Source of the DNA: Betaproteobacteria bacterium
GTDB lineage: Bacteria; Pseudomonadota; Gammaproteobacteria; Burkholderiales; Burkholderiaceae_C
Reading direction: 5' to 3'
Assembly: GCA_013289985.1 (NCBI GenBank)
Contig: JABCYW010000030.1
Location: 1 to 50,526 of the forward strand
DNA: 50,526 nt
The translations under genes were made by a program, and so were the position numbers. Below the pieces are notes generated by a model that saw nothing but the letters and a program-made list of their open reading frames with translations, made no database searches and was not told the origin of the DNA. The number at the start of each line of letters is the position of its first letter. Position 1 is the first letter of the stretch. Positions 46,681 through 50,526 of this stretch are shown here, one piece after another.

Positions 46681-47490
46681 ATGAACCTGACGTCGGAATT
46701 CACCGTCCTGCCTCCCCAGACCGCCACCGCGACGACGCGGCTGCGCGTGGCCACGTACAACATCCACAAGGGCGTGCGTGGCATGGGCGCGGCCAAGCGG
46801 CTGGAGATCCACAACCTGGTGCTGGGCGTCGAGGCGCTCGACGCCGACCTCGTGTTCCTGCAGGAGGTGAGGCTGCACCATTCGCGCGACGCCGCGCGCT
46901 TCGACCAGACCATCCTGGGCTGGCCGGAACAGGGCCAGGCCGAGTTCCTCGCGCCCGAGGGCTACAACTCGGCCTACCGCTCCAATGCCTTCACCAGGCA
47001 CGGCGAGCACGGCAACGCGCTGCTCTCGCGCTGGCCGCTGGGCGACGCGGGCCACCACGACGTGTCCGACCACCGCTTCGAGCAGCGCGGGCTGCTGTAC
47101 GTGCCGGTGGACTGGAACGGCACCACGGTGCACGCCATCGTCGCGCATTTCGGGCTGGTGCATTCCAGCCGACTGCGCCAGGCGCAGCGGCTGGCGCAGT
47201 ACATCGCCAGCGAACTGCCGCACGACGAGCCCGTGCTCGTGGCGGGCGACTTCAACGACTGGGGCGAGCGCCTGGACGGCCCGATGGCCGCGGCCGGCCT
47301 CACGCGCGCGCTGTCGGCCGACAGGCGCCTGCCCAAGCGGCCCACCTTCCCGTCGCGCCTGCCGGTCTTCTCGCTGGATCGCATCTACATGCGCGGCTTC
47401 CGCTGCGAGGGCACGATGGTGCCGCGCGGCGGCGGCTGGGCGCGGATGTCCGACCACCTGCCGTACGTCGCCGAGCTTGAGCTAAATTGA
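46681..47490 (+). CDS. Endonuclease/exonuclease/phosphatase family protein
   Basis: EEP-superfamily metal-dependent hydrolase of 269 residues; substrate may be DNA, a phospholipid or a nucleotide. Signatures in order are RVATYNIHKGVRG, the catalytic FLQEVRL, HGNALLSRWPL, VAGDFNDWG and the final SDHLPYVAEL. All catalytic residues look intact. It lies 138 nt after nudB and overlaps the TTG start of the cardiolipin synthase gene, the usual EEP-clsB pairing of proteobacteria, which suggests a membrane-lipid role. ATG 46681 begins just before conserved sequence. Confidence 0.88.
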   Translation: MNLTSEFTVLPPQTATATTRLRVATYNIHKGVRGMGAAKRLEIHNLVLGVEALDADLVFLQEVRLHHSRDAARFDQTILGWPEQGQAEFLAPEGYNSAYRSNAFTRHGEHGNALLSRWPLGDAGHHDVSDHRFEQRGLLYVPVDWNGTTVHAIVAHFGLVHSSRLRQAQRLAQYIASELPHDEPVLVAGDFNDWGERLDGPMAAAGLTRALSADRRLPKRPTFPSRLPVFSLDRIYMRGFRCEGTMVPRGGGWARMSDHLPYVAELELN

Positions 47491-48839
47491 CGGCTGGCGC
47501 GTTCGCGCCGCCGTCGGCCACGTCGGCCGACATCATCAAGGGGAGATCCGCGATCCACGCCAAGCGATGTGAACGAGCCAGCGCGCGCGCGCCCTGGAGC
47601 CTGGGCGTCAAGCCGAAGTTCGAGGGCGGCCACGTCGTCGACCTGCTGCGCGGCGGCGACGCCCTGTTCCCGGCGATGGGCACGGCCATCGCGCAGGCGC
47701 GCCGCACCATCTGGCTGGCCACCTACATCTTCCACGACGACGCCGTCGCCCAGACGCTGGCACTGCTGCTGGCCGAGGCGGCGCGGCGCGGCGTGCAGGT
47801 GCGCGTGGTGGTGGACGGCTTCGGCTCCAAGGCCACGCTGGTCGCGCTGCGCGAGTGGATGGCGCCCGCGGGCGTCCAGCTGGCCGTGTTCCGCCCCATC
47901 GATCGCTGGTGGAGCTACTTCCAGCCGGGCCAGGCGCGCCGGCTGCACCAGAAGCTGTGCGTGATCGACGGCGAGGTGGGCTTCGTCGGCGGCATCAACC
48001 TGATCGCCGACCGCAACGACCTGCACCACGGCTGGAGCGATGCCCCGCGCCTGGACTTCGCGGTTTGCCTGCGCGGCAGCGCGGTGGCCGAGGTGGAGCA
48101 GTCGGTTCAGGCGATCTGGACCCGCGCGACGCTGGGCCGCGTGTGGCGCGACGAGCTCGCGAGCCTGGTGCGCAGCGCCGCGCCGATGGCCCGCGCCCGC
48201 CGCCTGGCCACGCGGCTGCGCATCGTGCGGCCGAAGCGCGCCAACCCGGGCGCGACGCAGCCGCCGGTGAGCCTGGCCTTCGTGGTGCGCGACAACCTGC
48301 GCCAGCGCCGCTCCATCGAGCGCGTCTACATGGACGCGATCCAGCACGCGCGCCACCGCATCGACCTGGTGACGCCGTACTTCTATCCCGACCGGCGCTT
48401 CCGCGTCGAGCTCGCCAACGCGGCCGAGCGCGGCGTGAAGGTGCGCCTGCTGCTGCAGGGCAAGATCGACTACCGCATCGCCGGCATGGCCGCGCGGGTG
48501 CTCTACGACGAGCTGCTGGCCAAGGGCGTGCAGATCTTCGAGTACACGCCCGCCTACCTGCACGCGAAGATGGCCGTGGTCGACGACGACTGGGCCACGC
48601 TGGGCAGCTCCAACATCGACCCGCTGTCGCTGCTGCTGAACCTGGAGGCCAACGTGGTGGTGTGCGACGCGCCGTTCGCGGCGCGCGCGGCCGAGGAGCT
48701 GGAGATCGCGATGGCCGCCTCCCGCCCGGTGATGGCGCCGCCCTACGCCAAGGGCTGGCTGGCCGTGGTGCGCCGCACCTTCGTCGCGATGGTGGCGCAC
48801 TGGTTCCTGCGCATGGCCGGCATCAATGGACGCTACTGA
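47487..48839 (+). CDS. clsB: Cardiolipin synthase B-type phospholipase D protein
   Basis: Phospholipase D-family enzyme making cardiolipin from phosphatidylglycerol. The 450-residue protein carries two HKD motifs, LHQKLCVIDGEVGFVGGINL and LHAKMAVVDDDWATLGSSN, both complete, and shows the ClsB start of the domain at GGHVVDLLRGGDALFPAM. It has no long N-terminal membrane hairpin, as in ClsB rather than ClsA. The TTG start at 47487 overlaps the EEP stop (TTGA); the first 45 residues are poorly conserved and a later start is possible. The C-terminus overlaps the convergent DUF805 gene by 17 nt. Confidence 0.9.
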   Translation: MTAGAFAPPSATSADIIKGRSAIHAKRCERASARAPWSLGVKPKFEGGHVVDLLRGGDALFPAMGTAIAQARRTIWLATYIFHDDAVAQTLALLLAEAARRGVQVRVVVDGFGSKATLVALREWMAPAGVQLAVFRPIDRWWSYFQPGQARRLHQKLCVIDGEVGFVGGINLIADRNDLHHGWSDAPRLDFAVCLRGSAVAEVEQSVQAIWTRATLGRVWRDELASLVRSAAPMARARRLATRLRIVRPKRANPGATQPPVSLAFVVRDNLRQRRSIERVYMDAIQHARHRIDLVTPYFYPDRRFRVELANAAERGVKVRLLLQGKIDYRIAGMAARVLYDELLAKGVQIFEYTPAYLHAKMAVVDDDWATLGSSNIDPLSLLLNLEANVVVCDAPFAARAAEELEIAMAASRPVMAPPYAKGWLAVVRRTFVAMVAHWFLRMAGINGRY

Positions 48840-49281
48840 TCCGCGCGCGCGCCAGCGCCTCGCGCGGGTCGACGCCGAAGCGGTTCGGGCCGCGGGTGCC
48901 GGGCAGCAGGCCGACGACCAGCATCACCAGCAGGCCGATGCCCGTGAGGTTGACGAGCAGCCACCACCCCGAGAAGTTGAAGTCGTGCAGGCGCTTGGCC
49001 GAGACCGCGATGCAGGGCCAGGCGAACACGAGGTTGACGAGCTTGCCGGCGACGTCGTCGTCCACCCGCGCGATGTCGAGCAGGGCGTTGACGAACACCA
49101 TCATCAGGAACAGCGACAGCACGCCGTGCAGCCAGAACGTGCGCCGCGGGATGCGGCCCTTCAGGCCCAGGTAGAGCTGGGGCAGCGACGTGCGCTGCGG
49201 GTCGGCGCCGAGCGCCAGCGCGGTGAGTTCGTCCAGCGGCAGGCCGGCGGATCGCGGCGCGGGGGTGGGGAGCGGCTCCAT
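48823..49281 (-). CDS. DUF805 membrane protein
   Basis: Inner-membrane protein of 152 residues. After a soluble Pro-rich N-terminus and GLKGRIPRRTFWLHGV, the DUF805 core has hydrophobic spans (SLFLMMVFVNALL; LVNLVFAWPCIAVSAKRLHD; GWWLLVNLTGIGLLVMLV) and the motif RLHDFNFSGWW, followed by GTRGPNRFGVDP, all typical. Function unknown. It overlaps the end of clsB by 17 nt on the opposite strand. Confidence 0.88.
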   Translation of the reverse strand: MEPLPTPAPRSAGLPLDELTALALGADPQRTSLPQLYLGLKGRIPRRTFWLHGVLSLFLMMVFVNALLDIARVDDDVAGKLVNLVFAWPCIAVSAKRLHDFNFSGWWLLVNLTGIGLLVMLVVGLLPGTRGPNRFGVDPREALARARISSVH

Positions 49282-49396
49282 GCGGGCCAGTATTCCATGC
49301 GGGTCGGGCGCGCATGTGACGGCGCGCGCATTCGCGTGACGTGGTTGCGCGGAGCGTTGCTGGCGCGCCGCACCGGGCGGCTCGCGCGAGGCGGAA

Positions 49397-50422
49397 TTGG
49401 CGGCTGACCTCGTCGTCCGCCGCCCGCAGGGCCTCTATTGCCCCGCCGGCGACTTCTACGTCGACCCCTGGCGCCAGGTGGAGCGCGCAGTGATCACCCA
49501 CGCCCACGCCGACCACGCCCGCACCGGCCATCGCCATTACCTCGCCGCCCGGCGCGGCGTGGGCGTGCTGCGCGCGCGGCTGGGCCGGATCGACGTCACC
49601 GGCCTCGACTGGGGCGAGACCGTCACCTTGGGCGCGGCGCGCGTGAGCCTGCATCCGGCCGGCCACATCCTGGGCTCGGCGCAGGTGCGCATCGAGGTCG
49701 ACGGCCAGGTGTGGGTGCTCGCCGGCGACTACTGCGTCTCGACGCTGGGCGACGCCAACCCCACCTGCGAGCCCTTCGAGCCGGTGCGCTGCGACTGCTT
49801 CGTCACCGAGGCCACCTTCGGCCTGCCCCTCTACCGCTGGCCGCGCCACGCCGACGTGTTCGACGACATGAACGGCTGGTGGCAGGCCAACGCCGCGGCC
49901 GGCGAGGCCAGCCTGGTGGGCGCCTACAGCCTGGGCAAGACCCAGCACGTGCTGGCCGGCATCGCCGCCGACCTCGGCCCGATCTACGTGCACCCGGCGG
50001 CCGAGGCGATCAACGCCGCGCACCGGGCCGAAGGCGTGCGGCTGCCGGCCACGCGGCCCTGGGGCGACCTGGACGACCCGCGGGCGCTGCGCGGCGCCCT
50101 GGTCGTGGCGCCGCCCGGCGCAAGCGCGCCCTGGCGCTGGCAGCGCTCGGTGCGGGTGCGCGAATCGTTCGCCAGCGGCTGGATGCAGCAGCACGGCGCG
50201 CGCCATCGGGCGGGGCTGGATCGCGGCTTCGTCCTGAGCGACCACGCCGACTGGCCGGGGCTGCTCGCCGCGGTCGACGCGGCCCGCTGCGGCCGCGTGA
50301 TCGTCACCCACGGCGACGAGGCGGCGCTGGTGCGAGCCGTCACCGACAAGGGGTTGCGGTGCGGCACCTTCCGCACCGCGTTCGGCGACGAGGCGCCGGG
50401 CGAGGGCGGGGCGGCCGAGTGA
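49397..50422 (+). CDS. Ligase-associated DNA exonuclease (MBL-fold, TIGR04122-like)
   Basis: Metallo-beta-lactamase/beta-CASP-like nuclease of 341 residues that in many bacteria is encoded beside an ATP-dependent DNA ligase. It has the start LVVRRPQGLYCPAGDFYVDP, the metal motif THAHADHAR, later HPAGHILGSAQ and GDYCVSTLGDANP, and the SDHADWPGLL motif C region. TTG 49397 (GAGG upstream) fits the conserved start. The ligase expected next is not visible; only 104 nt remain after the stop. Confidence 0.88.
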   Translation: MAADLVVRRPQGLYCPAGDFYVDPWRQVERAVITHAHADHARTGHRHYLAARRGVGVLRARLGRIDVTGLDWGETVTLGAARVSLHPAGHILGSAQVRIEVDGQVWVLAGDYCVSTLGDANPTCEPFEPVRCDCFVTEATFGLPLYRWPRHADVFDDMNGWWQANAAAGEASLVGAYSLGKTQHVLAGIAADLGPIYVHPAAEAINAAHRAEGVRLPATRPWGDLDDPRALRGALVVAPPGASAPWRWQRSVRVRESFASGWMQQHGARHRAGLDRGFVLSDHADWPGLLAAVDAARCGRVIVTHGDEAALVRAVTDKGLRCGTFRTAFGDEAPGEGGAAE

Positions 50423-50526
50423 CCTGCTCCGCAATACCCCGGCAGGCATATCCCACGATTTGCCGCGATCTCTTGCGCCGCGTTGTTTGTGGGCAGATCG
50501 CAACAATATCCGGACAAATGCAACGT
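50423..50526. other. Gene-free tail at window edge
   Basis: This stretch is lower in G+C than its neighbours and shows no convincing reading frame. An ATG at 50518 could begin the next gene, but only three codons are visible, so nothing is called. Confidence 0.4.

Overview
The window is about 70 % G+C with very dense gene packing. Long antisense open frames are produced by strong GC bias at the third codon position. Gene content and order point to a betaproteobacterium of the order Burkholderiales, close to the Comamonadaceae or the Rubrivivax/Ideonella group. Evidence for this is the DUF721 (DciA)-M23-secA block, DUF971-ubiE, ubiJ-ubiB, fmdB-DUF502-aspS, nudB-EEP-clsB, an orphan Bug-type binding protein, and a Comamonadaceae-style intergenic repeat. 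I see no rRNA, tRNA, CRISPR array, prophage or transposase gene. Nearly all of the window is chromosomal housekeeping and envelope genes, with a few accessory insertions.

Layout. 1-2.6 kb: the end of an outer-membrane porin and a secreted tannase/feruloyl-esterase/MHETase-family esterase. 2.6-6.4 kb: small unknown proteins, a type II NADH dehydrogenase, a small conserved-looking protein with a very strong Shine-Dalgarno, and a BON-domain lipoprotein. 6.5-9.5 kb: a signalling cluster (CHASE3 histidine kinase, divergent NarL-type regulator, stand-alone receiver protein and a tiny upstream ORF). 9.7-10.8 kb: two single-span membrane proteins of unknown role. 10.8-15.3 kb: DciA-like DUF721 protein, divergent M23 peptidase, and secA behind a 322-nt structured leader. 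15.4-18.5 kb: a two-gene ABC importer without a binding protein. 18.7-24.5 kb: a TIGR04222-type membrane protein with a Cys/Gly/Ser tail, argJ, a zinc-ribbon membrane protein, an MFS exporter and a glycerophosphodiesterase. 24.7-28.7 kb: a 1314-residue FAD/Fe-S dehydrogenase fusion. 28.7-33.6 kb: small unknowns, a Bug-protein operon, HIT and GNAT proteins, and a secreted unknown. 33.7-38.3 kb: DUF971, ubiE, galE, ubiJ, ubiB. 38.4-41.4 kb: fmdB, DUF502, aspS. 41.4-46.1 kb: an iron-uptake island (CcmI-like protein, Fur box, TonB receptor, PepSY reductase, tiny membrane protein) inserted between aspS and nudB. 46.1-50.4 kb: nudB, EEP nuclease/phosphatase, clsB, DUF805, and a ligase-associated exonuclease.

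How genes work together. ubiE, ubiJ and ubiB form the ubiquinone module, and the type II NADH dehydrogenase and the large FAD/Fe-S dehydrogenase would feed electrons into that quinone pool. The TonB receptor, PepSY protein and small membrane protein form one tightly packed operon behind a Fur-box-like site, so iron limitation probably induces them together. The porin/esterase pair looks like uptake and hydrolysis of aromatic esters.

The most unusual items are: a pair of related palindromic intergenic elements (GGGGTCWGGC ends) each lying 4-5 nt after a stop codon; the structured secA leader without a SecM-like gene; the TIGR04222-type protein; the iron island with its CcmI-like neighbour; galE placed inside the ubi cluster next to a repeat; and several convergent gene pairs that meet end to end at palindromic stop codons. 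All assignments come from reading the sequence and remembered family features; no database search was run.
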